Below, one piece after another: positions 8,429 to 17,522 of a DNA stretch of 64,000 nucleotides. Source of the DNA: G963663495 sp963663495 (lineage in GTDB: Bacteria > Bacteroidota > Rhodothermia > Rhodothermales > Bin80). The notes under the pieces are model-generated. The model was not told the origin of the DNA. It saw only the letters and a list, made by a program, of their open reading frames with translations, and did not search any database. Numbering within the stretch: the first letter of the stretch is position 1; the number at the start of each line of letters is the position of its first letter. Both the position numbers and the translations under genes were made by a program. The stretch spans positions 4,278,001-4,342,000 of the forward strand of contig OY760427.1 of NCBI GenBank assembly GCA_963663495.1, written 5' to 3'.

Positions 8429-8947
8429 CTACACGGTCAGTACTGCGTGCGCCGTGACCTGCGGAGGCAACTGCGACCGTCCGTCCAAGGCGGCAATTTC
8501 AAGCAGAAACGAAAAACCCGCAACATGAGCACCCAGACCAGCCGCAAGGGCTCCCGTCGCGGCTGCCGTGCCGCCGGTTGCTAACACATCGTCATGGATG
8601 AGCACGCGATCGCCCAAACCGACAGCATCCGCGTGTACCTCCAGCCTGTCATGACCATACTCAAGGCCGTATTCCAATGCCCGCGTGGTACGGGGTAGCT
8701 TGCCATGCTTCCTGACCGGCACGAATCCTGCACCAAGCAGCCGGGCAAGGATACCACCCATGATGAAGCCGCGTGCTTCGACTCCCACAATGTGGGTAAC
8801 GCCCACCCCACTCCAAGGAGCGGCGAGCGCTTTCGCGGCTGCCTCAAGCAGTGCCGGATCAGCAAGAATTGGTGTAATGTCCTGAAACAGGATCCCGTGT
8901 TTCGGAAAGTTAGGTACGGCTTTCAGGCTACGACGAAGGGTATCCAT
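8429..8947 (-). CDS. apt: Adenine phosphoribosyltransferase
   Basis: Apt salvages adenine to AMP using PRPP in the cytoplasm. The protein has 172 residues, normal for the family. The PRPP-binding motif VLIHDDVLATGGTA is at about 115-128. The N-terminal FPKHGILFQDITP and GVEARGF (56-61) are typical. The gene stands alone and is transcribed leftward into the truncated tnpB element, whose right end is 26 bases past the stop codon. Confidence 0.96.
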   Translation of the reverse strand: MDTLRRSLKAVPNFPKHGILFQDITPILADPALLEAAAKALAAPWSGVGVTHIVGVEARGFIMGGILARLLGAGFVPVRKHGKLPRTTRALEYGLEYGHDRLEVHADAVGLGDRVLIHDDVLATGGTAAATGALAAGLGAHVAGFSFLLEIAALDGRSQLPPQVTAHAVLTV

Positions 8948-9157
8948 GTAGAGGGAAGGTGCAGAGCAGGCACGAAGATACTACTCAGTATGCCCAATTC
9001 CAGACTATCATGACCGACACCTCAGCCGAATAACCTCACCGTTGGTGCCAAGCGGTATCCGCATTTGCTCCTCTGACCAGATCGGTAGTCAATGGCATCA
9101 TTGAGACATTAATAATGTGGCTGCCCGGCCTTCGCCCCCCTGCGCGCCCGGGATCCG

Positions 9158-9886
9158 CTACCAGTCGTATTTCGAATGAACGCCCATTAGCTCGTCCAAC
9201 CTCCTCTGAATTATCTCTGTAGCCAACGCCTGACGCTCTCCAAATTGCTGTTCCATCTCCGCGAGCTCTTCCCGAAGCTCATCAATCCGCGAACGACGGA
9301 ACTCCTGTTTAAGCTCAAAGAGCTCCGTCAACTTTTCCCTAAGATCGGCTACAAGCTCATCGCGGTCGCCACTCTCGGCTCGACTCGCATCCATGGCAAG
9401 TCTGGTCACTCCTTCTTCGCGCTCCATGATCTCCGTAGACTCAGCCCGGAGAGACGCTTGAGGCAATCGATGCATCTTTCGTAGCTCGCGCAGAGCAGCG
9501 CCATGGGCCAACATGGCTGACGGGCGACTCCGACGGTCAATTGACAAACGAATGTCATCCCCATCCTTCTCTACGGTAAGGTTCTGCGGTCTACCTCCTT
9601 TATGGTCCTTTTCAATCCAGGAAAAGCTCTCATCATCATGAACCAATTCCATCCTTTCCCCCGTCTCGACAAATTTCACATTCACCACCGTTGTCGAATC
9701 GTCCCCTGTCTTTCGGGTCTTGATTACCGCGACACGATCATGATCATCGCCATGCACAAACACTAGCGTGTCTGCTTTAAGGGCAGTAACCTGTACTTCT
9801 ACCTCTTCCTCTTCCTGCGCTGCAACGGGCAATGCCGCCGCGAGCAGGACCGCAATAAAAGGAAATGTGTATAGTCGTCTTTTCAT
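9158..9886 (-). CDS. Periplasmic coiled-coil protein of the ECF-sigma cluster
   Basis: From the ATG at 9886 the protein has 242 residues with a signal peptide (FIAVLLAAALPVAAQ) and an acidic start of the mature chain. A longer frame to 10048 exists but would overlap the next gene and lacks a signal peptide. The middle is beta-rich; the last ~70 residues form a charged coiled coil with LFELKQEFRRSRIDELREEL and a final RRLDEL. The C-terminal coil is paralogous to that of the adjacent protein (9900-10694), suggesting they pair or arose by duplication. A sensory or chaperone-like role in the envelope is plausible from the sigma-factor context but unproven. Confidence 0.75.
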   Translation of the reverse strand: MKRRLYTFPFIAVLLAAALPVAAQEEEEVEVQVTALKADTLVFVHGDDHDRVAVIKTRKTGDDSTTVVNVKFVETGERMELVHDDESFSWIEKDHKGGRPQNLTVEKDGDDIRLSIDRRSRPSAMLAHGAALRELRKMHRLPQASLRAESTEIMEREEGVTRLAMDASRAESGDRDELVADLREKLTELFELKQEFRRSRIDELREELAEMEQQFGERQALATEIIQRRLDELMGVHSKYDW

Positions 9887-9899
9887 GGCTCGTTCGTGG

Positions 9900-10694
9900 C
9901 TATTGTGAATTTGGTACAAGCTCTCTAAGTCGCGCCTCAACAAGCGCTCCCTTCTGTTTCTGGCGCGCGCGGAGGCGCGCGCGGAGGGCAGCAATCTCAG
10001 CTTCCAGGTAAGCGACCTCCTGCCGGCGATTCTGTTGCTTGAGTTCAAAAATTGATTCCAATCCTTTTCGGAGTTCCAGGACCTTTGCTCTGCGCTCCTC
10101 TCCCTCCGACAACCGCCGGATATCGTGGGCCAGCTCAGCAGTCTCCAGTTCGAGCCTCCACTCGTCCTTCAAGTTCGCGTACAACGCGAGGTTTGCTTCC
10201 TGGACATCCTTCAGATACTGTCCCACTTGGAGGGAGTATTGCGCTTGTACTTCAGCTGCACTGGCAGACAGCGCAGCGGCAACCGCCGTGGACTGCTGCA
10301 ATCCCTCCATCATGGTTGCGGCGGTGGCTCCTTGGGGCAATGAAACGGAGCCGCGGGGAGACGTCACCGACATCTGTAACCAAACATCTTCAACCATATC
10401 TGCCTGCATTGCCAGCCCCAAAGACCGAGGGGTCACGGCATACAGCCGGCGATCAGCACCGCGAAAATAACCGGCAGACTCGTCGGACACTGAAAAACTC
10501 AGGACTACTCCCTCTATATCCATTCCCTGCGGCCATTCCGAAGCGGGTACGACTTCCCCGTTGCGCCGCACTTCCCCATCCTTGATCACCCATGTTACCG
10601 TCTGCGTGGTCTGTGCGCGTACCATTACCGGTACCAAGGCGCAGATGAGCAGTAGTCTGCACAGAATATCAGGCCTGTTATATCCCTGTTTCAT
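9900..10694 (-). CDS. Exported coiled-coil protein, paralogue of its neighbour
   Basis: A 264-residue protein with an N-terminal signal sequence (LCRLLLICALVPVMVRAQ). The mature part has a globular segment of about 110 residues, an Ala/Gln-rich helix, and a C-terminal coiled coil with IFELKQQNRRQEVAYLEAEI and ARLRELV. That coil matches the FELKQ-RR pattern of the protein encoded at 9158-9886. It lies 4 bases downstream of the membrane protein at 10699-11223, so the four genes 11828-9158 are probably one operon under the ECF sigma factor. Confidence 0.72.
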   Translation of the reverse strand: MKQGYNRPDILCRLLLICALVPVMVRAQTTQTVTWVIKDGEVRRNGEVVPASEWPQGMDIEGVVLSFSVSDESAGYFRGADRRLYAVTPRSLGLAMQADMVEDVWLQMSVTSPRGSVSLPQGATAATMMEGLQQSTAVAAALSASAAEVQAQYSLQVGQYLKDVQEANLALYANLKDEWRLELETAELAHDIRRLSEGEERRAKVLELRKGLESIFELKQQNRRQEVAYLEAEIAALRARLRARQKQKGALVEARLRELVPNSQ

Positions 10695-10698
10695 CCGT

Positions 10699-11223
10699 CT
10701 ATCTTGTGCTCGCTGCTTCTAATCCGGGCTGCACTCCCAGTACAACGGAATCCATTGATAAGATGTCCTCGTCATCCCACAAACCGGTGTGGCTGCGCGC
10801 ATTCAATAATTCTATACGGCTGTGAATGTCAACCACGCTACCGCCCTCGTCCCATGAAATTTCTACGGGAGCCGAGCTCTGCATGGGAGGTTCGTCCACT
10901 TCTGTTCGCAGGTTATCTGCAATGACGACAAACCCTATGATAGCCGCCGCTGTTGACATTGACATTGACCAAACCAAGGGTCGAATCACCGCCCGTCGCC
11001 TACGCGGGCGTAACGACTGCACAATTCGATCAAGAATATCCCGATCAGGGCTCGCATGCTCCTGAAGGCGGTCCAACATCCCCTTTATCTCCCGTAGCTC
11101 TAGGTATTCCGCACGCAGCTTTTCATCATTCAGCATGTTCTGGGGCAGATCTGACTGTTCCGTCTCACCATACAGGTGTTGGATCAGCCGGTATCTTTTT
11201 TTCATTACACGCGGATCTGTCAT
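10699..11223 (-). CDS. Probable anti-sigma factor (single-pass membrane protein)
   Basis: A 174-residue protein without recognised domain. The cytoplasmic N-terminus (about 1-80) is helical and charged, with no clear zinc HxxxCxxC motif. One membrane segment follows (about 83-104, STAAAIIGFVVIAD), then an acidic outer part. Its ATG overlaps the sigma-factor stop codon by 4 bases (ATGA), implying translational coupling. Position, topology and coupling suggest an anti-sigma factor for the ECF sigma upstream; this is inferred from context. Confidence 0.65.
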   Translation of the reverse strand: MTDPRVMKKRYRLIQHLYGETEQSDLPQNMLNDEKLRAEYLELREIKGMLDRLQEHASPDRDILDRIVQSLRPRRRRAVIRPLVWSMSMSTAAAIIGFVVIADNLRTEVDEPPMQSSAPVEISWDEGGSVVDIHSRIELLNARSHTGLWDDEDILSMDSVVLGVQPGLEAASTR

Positions 11224-11828
11224 GCCACCGATGCTACTTTACGGGGAGTCTTTTTTTTTGTGTGCGGGCGCTTCCCTGCCATCCTCCGCAGGTTCAGAAG
11301 CGCGTACCGCATGCGGCCCAGGGCAGTATTTATTGAAACATCCGTCAACTCGGCGATTTCACGAAACGTGAGTTCCGAGTCCTGTCGAAGCGTCAGGACC
11401 TCTCGCTGCTCTTCGGGCAACCGGGCAATGCTCCGCTGCAACCACGCACGCTCCTCCCTTGCCTCCAGAATGTGGTCGGGCGAGAGTGTTCCAGAGGGGA
11501 TATTGTCCCAGTAGCCGTCATCCGCAATCTGAGTCTGCCGCCTGCCACGGCTCCGAATATGATCTAGCGTAGCATTACGGGCAATACGCATCACCCACGG
11601 CAGGAACCGTCCCTGCTGCACATATCCTCCTCTTCGACGCTGCAGGGCATCAATCACGCGAACGAAGGTGTCCTGAAACAAGTCATGCGCCAGATCACGG
11701 TCCTGCACCATCCCGAGGACATAACCGAACACAGGATCCTGATGCCGTTCCATTAGCGTGCGGAATGCCTTCTGGTCTCCCGTATCTATATACCGCTGTA
11801 CGAGGATATCGTCCGGGATCTTCTTCAA
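11220..11828 (-). CDS. ECF RNA polymerase sigma factor
   Basis: A 202-residue sigma-70 family protein of the extracytoplasmic-function type. Region 2 is at about 15-95 (FGYVLGMVQDRDLAHDLFQD, WVMRIARNATLDHIR). Region 4 is at about 125-185 (LPEEQREVLTLRQDSELTFR, EIAELTDVSINTALGRMR). The C-terminal tail is very basic. It heads a cluster with a likely anti-sigma factor and two exported coiled-coil proteins, so it probably controls an envelope response. Confidence 0.92.
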   Translation of the reverse strand: MKKIPDDILVQRYIDTGDQKAFRTLMERHQDPVFGYVLGMVQDRDLAHDLFQDTFVRVIDALQRRRGGYVQQGRFLPWVMRIARNATLDHIRSRGRRQTQIADDGYWDNIPSGTLSPDHILEAREERAWLQRSIARLPEEQREVLTLRQDSELTFREIAELTDVSINTALGRMRYALLNLRRMAGKRPHTKKKTPRKVASVA

Positions 11829-11900
11829 GGGTTCAATGCTGCGCTGTCTCCGCTGGTTGGGTTAACGTGCACTATTCCGGATTATTGCATTTGACGGGCC

Positions 11901-13244
11901 TTAGCCCAGCATGTCTAGAACCGGCCCAGTCGTATCAGCGCGTATGATTTCAAGGTCGGCCGGGATCGCGCCAGTCTTATAATTGGAATTTGGCACCACG
12001 GCATGCTTAAACCCCATCTGCGCAACCTCTTTGAGCCTGATATCCAGCCGACTAACATGCCGCACCTCTCCTCCAAGTCCTACCTCCCCGACGGGTACGC
12101 CCAGTTTGTGGGCCGGGGTCTCGAGCAGCGACGAAGCAAGTGCCACAACTACGGCGAGGTCTGCTGCCGGATCAGACAGATTCACCCCGCCGGCAACCTT
12201 CAGGAACACGTCTTGTCCGGCAAAACTCAGTCCTTCGCGTTTCTCCAGGACTGCCAGGAGCAGTTGAAGCCGTCTCAGGTCAAAACCACTGCTGGTTCGC
12301 TGCGGCGTGCTGTACGATGACGATGCCACCAGGGCTTGGACTTCTACCAGTACTGGACGAGAGCCTTGCAGGACGCTAGCTACGCTGGAGCCACTGCACC
12401 CGCCGCCATGTCCGACCAGAAAAAGCGCGCTCGGGTTTTCTACCGGAGTCAGGCCCCGTTGCCCCATCTCGAATACGCCAATCTCGTTGGTTGATCCGAA
12501 GCGATTCTTCACTGCCCTCAGGATGCGATAACCGGCACGCTGGTCTCCCTCAAAGTACAGCACCGTATCTACGAGATGCTCCATCACACGCGGGCCCGCT
12601 ATTGAACCGGAACGTGTTACATGTCCTACAAGAAATGCTGCCGACTGAATCTGACGGGTCAGACGCAGTATTGCTGCCGTGCATTCCCGGATCTGTGTAA
12701 CGCTTCCCGGCGCACTCTCAACATCGGGGCGATACACCGTTTGAATGGAATCGACGACAACGACATCAGGCTTTGTGTCGTGTGCTGCCTCAACGATGGC
12801 ATCCAGATTCGTTTCTGCGAACAGCAAAGTATTTTCGGTTACGGCCCCTAGGCGGTCCGCCCGCATTCGCACCTGCTGCACTGATTCCTCGCCCGTCACG
12901 TACAGCACGCATAGAGGATGCAACCGAGATCCCAGCTCGGTCAAGAGCGTACTCTTGCCTGCTCCTGGTTCCCCGGCCACAAGGATGGTACTACCGCGTG
13001 TGATTCCCCCTCCCAATAACCTGTCGAGCTCAGAAATCCCGGTTACCAGACGTGGCTCGGGGGCCGTTTCCACGGTGTGCAGGGGCTCTGGAGCGGTAGT
13101 GTGCTCCCTGACCGCTCCGCGCCTGGTGCCGAGTTCTTCAAGAAACGACTCCCAAGTACTGCAGGCAGGGCACCTTCCCAGCCATTTTGCAGTCACGAAG
13201 CCGCACTCCTGGCAAACAAACCGGGGTCGAAATTTGGGCATCAC
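11901..13244 (-). CDS. radA: DNA repair protein RadA
   Basis: RadA/Sms is a RecA-like branch-migration ATPase acting in homologous recombination. The 447-residue protein has the N-terminal zinc finger (CQECG...CPAC, 11-28), Walker A GEPGAGKST (91-99), the RadA-specific KNRFG motif, and a C-terminal Lon-protease-like domain (GGVNLSDPAADLAVVVAL). Two adjacent Met codons can start it (13244 or 13241). It is divergent from mlaE with 113 bases between, which should hold both promoters. Confidence 0.96.
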   Translation of the reverse strand: MMPKFRPRFVCQECGFVTAKWLGRCPACSTWESFLEELGTRRGAVREHTTAPEPLHTVETAPEPRLVTGISELDRLLGGGITRGSTILVAGEPGAGKSTLLTELGSRLHPLCVLYVTGEESVQQVRMRADRLGAVTENTLLFAETNLDAIVEAAHDTKPDVVVVDSIQTVYRPDVESAPGSVTQIRECTAAILRLTRQIQSAAFLVGHVTRSGSIAGPRVMEHLVDTVLYFEGDQRAGYRILRAVKNRFGSTNEIGVFEMGQRGLTPVENPSALFLVGHGGGCSGSSVASVLQGSRPVLVEVQALVASSSYSTPQRTSSGFDLRRLQLLLAVLEKREGLSFAGQDVFLKVAGGVNLSDPAADLAVVVALASSLLETPAHKLGVPVGEVGLGGEVRHVSRLDIRLKEVAQMGFKHAVVPNSNYKTGAIPADLEIIRADTTGPVLDMLG

Positions 13245-13357
13245 ATTGAATTCTGCGGACGGTTACCATTGTACGACGCAGAAGTGACAGCGTGGTGTCA
13301 CCGAAACATGCGGGGAGGAGACTCATTAACCCGGGCCCTCATGAAGCTCGTACTTGA

Positions 13358-14122
13358 ATGCTGGCCGATTTAGCGCTGCGCCTGTCGCAGCCCCTTATCA
13401 GCATCGGTCGTTTTGCTCTGCTCCTAGGGAAGGCATCTGGCTCGCTGCGGTACTTCAGCACGTACCGATCGAACCTTTTCACACAAATGGTTCAGATAGG
13501 GATAGAATCCCTTCCGATAGTGGCATTAGCGGCCGCCTTTTCCGGCGCCGTGACCACGGTGCAGACGGCCTACCTTCTTGTTTCTCCGCTCATTCCGGAC
13601 TCTATCATCGGAGCCGTGGTCGTTCCTTCACTTATTCTGGAACTTGGCGCTGTGGTGACAGCCTTCATCTTGGCGGGCCGCGTGGGCGCGCGGATTGCAG
13701 CCGAGCTTGGAACGATGCGGGTAACGGAACAGATAGACGCGTTAGAGGCGATGGGACTCAATTCGGTCGGATATCTGATTGTGCCGCGTGTCCTTGCAGG
13801 GATAATCATGTTCCCCGTACTGTACATCGCCGCAGTGATGGTCGGTGTGGTAGGGGGTATGGCGGCTGGAGAGCTCGCTGGCGCCGTACCGATCGGAGAA
13901 TTCGTTGAGGGAGCGAGGGAGCATTACCTGCCGTTCGGACCATACTTCGGCCTGATAAAGTCGCTGGTTTTCGGCTTCCTGATCACATCTATTTCCTGCT
14001 ATATGGGCTACTTCACCAAGGGAGGAGCAGAAGGCGTGGGGCGCAGTACCACATCCGCCGCTGTGACCAGCTGCGTGTACATACTCGTGGCAGATCTCGT
14101 CCTAGCGGTCCTGCTACTATAG
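13358..14122 (+). CDS. mlaE: MlaE-type ABC transporter permease
   Basis: Permease of the Mla/MCE phospholipid-transport system in the inner membrane, 254 residues. It shows the MlaE pattern: an N-terminal amphipathic segment, about five membrane helices, and signature stretches ELGAVVTAFILAGRVGARIA and ELGTMRVTEQIDALEAMG. It is followed by mlaF (21-base gap) and mlaD (12-base gap). The ATPase, permease and MCE lipid-binding subunit are therefore encoded together. Periplasmic MlaC and outer-membrane MlaA are not in the window. Confidence 0.93.
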   Translation: MLADLALRLSQPLISIGRFALLLGKASGSLRYFSTYRSNLFTQMVQIGIESLPIVALAAAFSGAVTTVQTAYLLVSPLIPDSIIGAVVVPSLILELGAVVTAFILAGRVGARIAAELGTMRVTEQIDALEAMGLNSVGYLIVPRVLAGIIMFPVLYIAAVMVGVVGGMAAGELAGAVPIGEFVEGAREHYLPFGPYFGLIKSLVFGFLITSISCYMGYFTKGGAEGVGRSTTSAAVTSCVYILVADLVLAVLLL

Positions 14123-14143
14123 CGCCAACGACACGCCGTCTGC

Positions 14144-14896
14144 ATGATCCAGATTGAGCATCTTTACAAATCTTTCGGAGCCGCCAGCGTGTTAAAGGAT
14201 GTCACACTTAATATCCACGAAGGGGAGACGCTCGCTATCATCGGTCGTAGCGGCTCTGGCAAGAGTGTGCTAATGAAGCATATTATCGGCCTCCTTGAAC
14301 CAGATGCTGGACGTATCTTCGTTGATGGTATCAACATCAACGAGATTCCATATAAAGAATTACGCCGCGTGCGTCGTCATTTTGGTGTCCTGTTTCAGGG
14401 CGGCGCACTTTTTGATTCTCTTAATTCGTTTGAGAACGTAGCATTCCCGCTCCGGGTATTCACCGACAAGAGTCGGGCGGAGATTCGCGCGGAAGCGGAG
14501 CACTGTCTGGAGGTTGTGCAGTTGACGGAGGTAGGCAGCAAGCACACATCCGAACTTTCAGGGGGGATGCGCAAACGCGTTGCTCTGGCCCGAGCGATCG
14601 CACTGCGGCCGCGGTATATAATCTACGACGAGCCAACGAGCGGCCTGGACCCGGAAACGTCCAATACCATCAACGATTTGATCCACCGCCTCGCTCACCA
14701 GTTGGATATCACGAGCATCGTTGTAACCCATGACATGCATTCGGTACTCAGCATTGCGGACCGTGTAGCATTCTTGCATGCATCCCGACTGCATTGGGTA
14801 GGTACAGTTGATGCGCTGCATAGCAGTACGGATGCCGTGTTGCGCTCGTTTGTGAAGGCCAGTGAATACAGCATTGGACACCAAGCCTCATCTTGA
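14144..14896 (+). CDS. mlaF: MlaF-type ABC transporter ATP-binding protein
   Basis: ABC ATPase of 250 residues energising MlaE. Walker A GRSGSGKS is at about 38-45, the Q-loop in FQGGALFDSL, the signature LSGGMRKRVALARAI, Walker B IIYDEPTSGLDP, and the switch His in VVTHDM. The FQGGALFDSL segment and LSGGMRKR signature are characteristic of the MlaF subgroup. The C-terminal tail after about residue 220 may contact the permease. Confidence 0.94.
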   Translation: MIQIEHLYKSFGAASVLKDVTLNIHEGETLAIIGRSGSGKSVLMKHIIGLLEPDAGRIFVDGININEIPYKELRRVRRHFGVLFQGGALFDSLNSFENVAFPLRVFTDKSRAEIRAEAEHCLEVVQLTEVGSKHTSELSGGMRKRVALARAIALRPRYIIYDEPTSGLDPETSNTINDLIHRLAHQLDITSIVVTHDMHSVLSIADRVAFLHASRLHWVGTVDALHSSTDAVLRSFVKASEYSIGHQASS

Positions 14897-14908
14897 ATCC
14901 TTGAACTT

Positions 14909-15823
14909 GTGAAGCACGCGAACGAATTAAAAGTCGGAGCCATCGTCGTTTTGGCAGGGCTAGTGTTCTACATCGGAAACCAGTTCTTCAACGAACTGCC
15001 TCTGCTCTCCGGGAATATGCGCTACCATACGGTGCTACATGATGCATCCGGCGTGGTGAAGGGCAGTGCTGTGTTTGTCAGCGGCGTCAGAATCGGGGCT
15101 GTTACTAAGGTGAGTCTTGCGGGCGATGGTGTCCGCATCCGATTTGATGCCACTCGCGATGCCCTGGTTACACAGGGGACGACGGTCGCTATCGCCGGGA
15201 TTCGATCACTGGGAGACTTGCGGCTGGAACTTGCATTGGGGCCACCTTCGGCACCTCGCCTTCCAAAAGATTCGCACATTCCATACACATCAACAAGTAT
15301 TCTGGATGACGTTGCCTCCGGCATCCCTGCATTGGCCGCCCGCGTGGACTCACTAGTGACTCAGTCGATTCGGACCATGTCCGCGGCCCGCCACCTGGCA
15401 ACAGATCCCTCCGGTGACCTTCTTGCCACGCTGCAGACCTACCGTGAGACAGCCAAAGTCCTTGAAAGCCTTATTACGGCGTTGCGGCCTCAAGCGGAGA
15501 GCGTGCTAACGAGTGCTGATTCGCTCGCCCATCGCGTGGACGCGGTCCTGGTCGATTCAGTGGCAATCCTGCTAACCGATCTTCGCAGTACCATCGTAGG
15601 CATGGACGCTACGCTCCGCGTTGTGGCCGATGCCGCTGCCAGTGCGGACGAGCTAATGCGCGCTGTTCTATTCGGCGACGGGTCCGTTGCTAGGGCTGTG
15701 CATGATGACTCTCTGTATATCGAACTTGAGCGGGCCATCAGCAGCTTCAATGCCCTCATGGACGATTTTCAGGAGAATCCTCGGAAGTACTTAAGAGAAA
15801 TGCGACTCGTTGACATTTTTTAG
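14909..15823 (+). CDS. mlaD: MlaD/MCE-family lipid-binding protein
   Basis: A 304-residue membrane-anchored periplasmic protein starting with GTG. A single N-terminal membrane segment (VGAIVVLAGLVFYIGNQFF) is followed by the MCE domain (YHTVLHDASGVVKGSAVFVS, GVRIGAVTKV). The C-terminal ~170 residues are a long helical region that in this family forms the hexamer's coiled-coil needle or barrel. It partners with mlaE and mlaF just upstream and transfers phospholipid between membranes. The stop codon overlaps the GTG start of the next gene by one base. Confidence 0.9.
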   Translation: MKHANELKVGAIVVLAGLVFYIGNQFFNELPLLSGNMRYHTVLHDASGVVKGSAVFVSGVRIGAVTKVSLAGDGVRIRFDATRDALVTQGTTVAIAGIRSLGDLRLELALGPPSAPRLPKDSHIPYTSTSILDDVASGIPALAARVDSLVTQSIRTMSAARHLATDPSGDLLATLQTYRETAKVLESLITALRPQAESVLTSADSLAHRVDAVLVDSVAILLTDLRSTIVGMDATLRVVADAAASADELMRAVLFGDGSVARAVHDDSLYIELERAISSFNALMDDFQENPRKYLREMRLVDIF

Positions 15824-16395
15824 TGGTAACCATGAATGTACACGTATCCGATTACGAGGCCTCACTCAAGCTCTTTCTTTCATGGACCGAAACAGAGAGC
15901 CTTCGCCGCCACGCGTTTGCCGTGGAGGCGGCCATGGAGCACTATGCAAAACTCTTTGATCGCGATGTCACCACTTGGCGAATAACGGGGCTGCTGCACG
16001 ATTTGGATTACGAGAAGCACCCCGAAGAGCACCCGTTCCTCGCAGCAAAATACTTACGTAAGCATGGGTATGGGGAGGATATCGTCACGGCCATCCTGGG
16101 CCATGCAGATTATAGCGGTGTGCCTCGTACATCCTTGCTATCCAAAGCGCTGTTTGCCGTTGACGAACTGGCAGGTTTTATCACCGCGGTCGCGTATGTT
16201 CGTCCTACGCGGCTACTGGGCATGAAACCAAAATCCGTACGCAAGAAGCTGAAAGATAAAGCATTTGCCGCCGCTGTCAGCCGCGCTGACATTCATCAGG
16301 GAGCAGTTGAGCTTGATGTAGAGCTCAATGAGCATATTAGCAATGTAATCACCGGCATGCAGGCCCGTGCTGATCGTCTGGAACTTCTGCCGTAG
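15823..16395 (+). CDS. HD-domain phosphohydrolase-like protein
   Basis: A 190-residue protein with an HDIG-type metal-dependent phosphohydrolase domain. His in RRHAFAVE (about 30), the HD pair in GLLHDLDYEKHPEEHP (59-60) and a later His in ILGHADYSG are the expected ligands. The start is GTG at 15823 overlapping mlaD; ATG at 15832 is an alternative. It belongs to the small HD proteins of uncertain substrate. Being within the mla operon suggests co-regulation; a direct role in lipid transport is not shown. Confidence 0.85.
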   Translation: MVTMNVHVSDYEASLKLFLSWTETESLRRHAFAVEAAMEHYAKLFDRDVTTWRITGLLHDLDYEKHPEEHPFLAAKYLRKHGYGEDIVTAILGHADYSGVPRTSLLSKALFAVDELAGFITAVAYVRPTRLLGMKPKSVRKKLKDKAFAAAVSRADIHQGAVELDVELNEHISNVITGMQARADRLELLP

Positions 16396-16400
16396 CCAAC

Positions 16401-17522
16401 ATGCCCGACGAGAAAAAGCACAGCGATAGCACGAGGCATGCGCGCGATTTACGCGCGGTGTTGTGGACCTACATCCGTCGTCATTTACCGCAGGATCCGC
16501 CTCCTTCTCATGCCGAAGCTAATGGAACCGAACAAGCGAAACCGTCTAGGACCCTCCGCCTACTGAGTCGCTTGCCGCTGGTCCTGAGTGCACTCTTCCT
16601 CGTTTCCTTCGTTTGGGATTTTCAGGGTATCGTGGTCGGTGTTCTTGGTCGTCAGCTCTCTCTTGAAGGGTTGTTGCTGGCGATCTCCGTGAGCGGCTTT
16701 ATCGGATTCTGTACCAACTGGCTTGCAATCACCATGCTGTTCCGCCCCAGGATACGTCGGCCGCTGCTCGGACAGGGAGTGATCCCCGCCCAGAGAGACC
16801 GCATTATCGAACGTCTTGCAGACGCCGTGAGTGAGCAGCTGATTAGCGAGAAGGTAATTAAGGAGCGAATTGAGCGTAGTGGGGTGGTAGCCCGTTACCG
16901 GGATTTTGCCATACAGGTAACTACCAATGTGGTGGCTGATCCCGACTTCCGCTCCGAACTGAAGTCCCTTACGGGAGGGTATATCACGGGGGTGCTGGAG
17001 TCTGAACCCGTACAAGCGAAGCTGATAGATGTGGCATTACAGAATCTTGACGACTTTTCCGGCTCCAAGCTTGAAGAATTCGCGCTAAAGACGTACCGGA
17101 AGGTCAAGGGAGACCGGCTGCAACAGTTGATTGCGGATGTTGTCCATTCGTTACCCGATTCGGTAGATGCGATGGTAGAGCATTTTGACAGGCTTCTGGA
17201 TAAAGTGCCCCGACAGCTCACTGAGAAATCGGACTCCATTGAGCAATGGGCGTGCGATGCCGTCCTGCGGTTTGTGCGCATGTTGGACACACGTACGATG
17301 ATCCAGGAGAATCTACACTCCTACGATGAGCGTCAGTTGGAATCCCTTATTCAGGAATCAACCGATAACCAGCTCGACTACATCAAGTACCTGGGCGGGG
17401 CTTTGGGAATCGTAGGAGGGTTGGTGATCTTTGACAAGTGGCTGGCTATCCCGTTTCTTGCGGTGCTTGTGACCGGCATCCTGCTTCTGGATGTGATCTT
17501 CTACCGCTTAGCCAAGCTGTAG
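16401..17522 (+). CDS. DUF445 family membrane protein
   Basis: A 373-residue protein with the DUF445 hallmark GFIGFCTNWLAITMLFRPRI followed by GVIPAQRDRIIERLADAVSE. Membrane segments lie at about 52-68, 92-115 and at the C-terminus (about 328-368); the region between is helical and probably cytoplasmic. The function of the family is unknown. It starts 5 bases after the HD gene and ends overlapping the convergent dus gene by 22 bases. Confidence 0.88.
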   Translation: MPDEKKHSDSTRHARDLRAVLWTYIRRHLPQDPPPSHAEANGTEQAKPSRTLRLLSRLPLVLSALFLVSFVWDFQGIVVGVLGRQLSLEGLLLAISVSGFIGFCTNWLAITMLFRPRIRRPLLGQGVIPAQRDRIIERLADAVSEQLISEKVIKERIERSGVVARYRDFAIQVTTNVVADPDFRSELKSLTGGYITGVLESEPVQAKLIDVALQNLDDFSGSKLEEFALKTYRKVKGDRLQQLIADVVHSLPDSVDAMVEHFDRLLDKVPRQLTEKSDSIEQWACDAVLRFVRMLDTRTMIQENLHSYDERQLESLIQESTDNQLDYIKYLGGALGIVGGLVIFDKWLAIPFLAVLVTGILLLDVIFYRLAKL

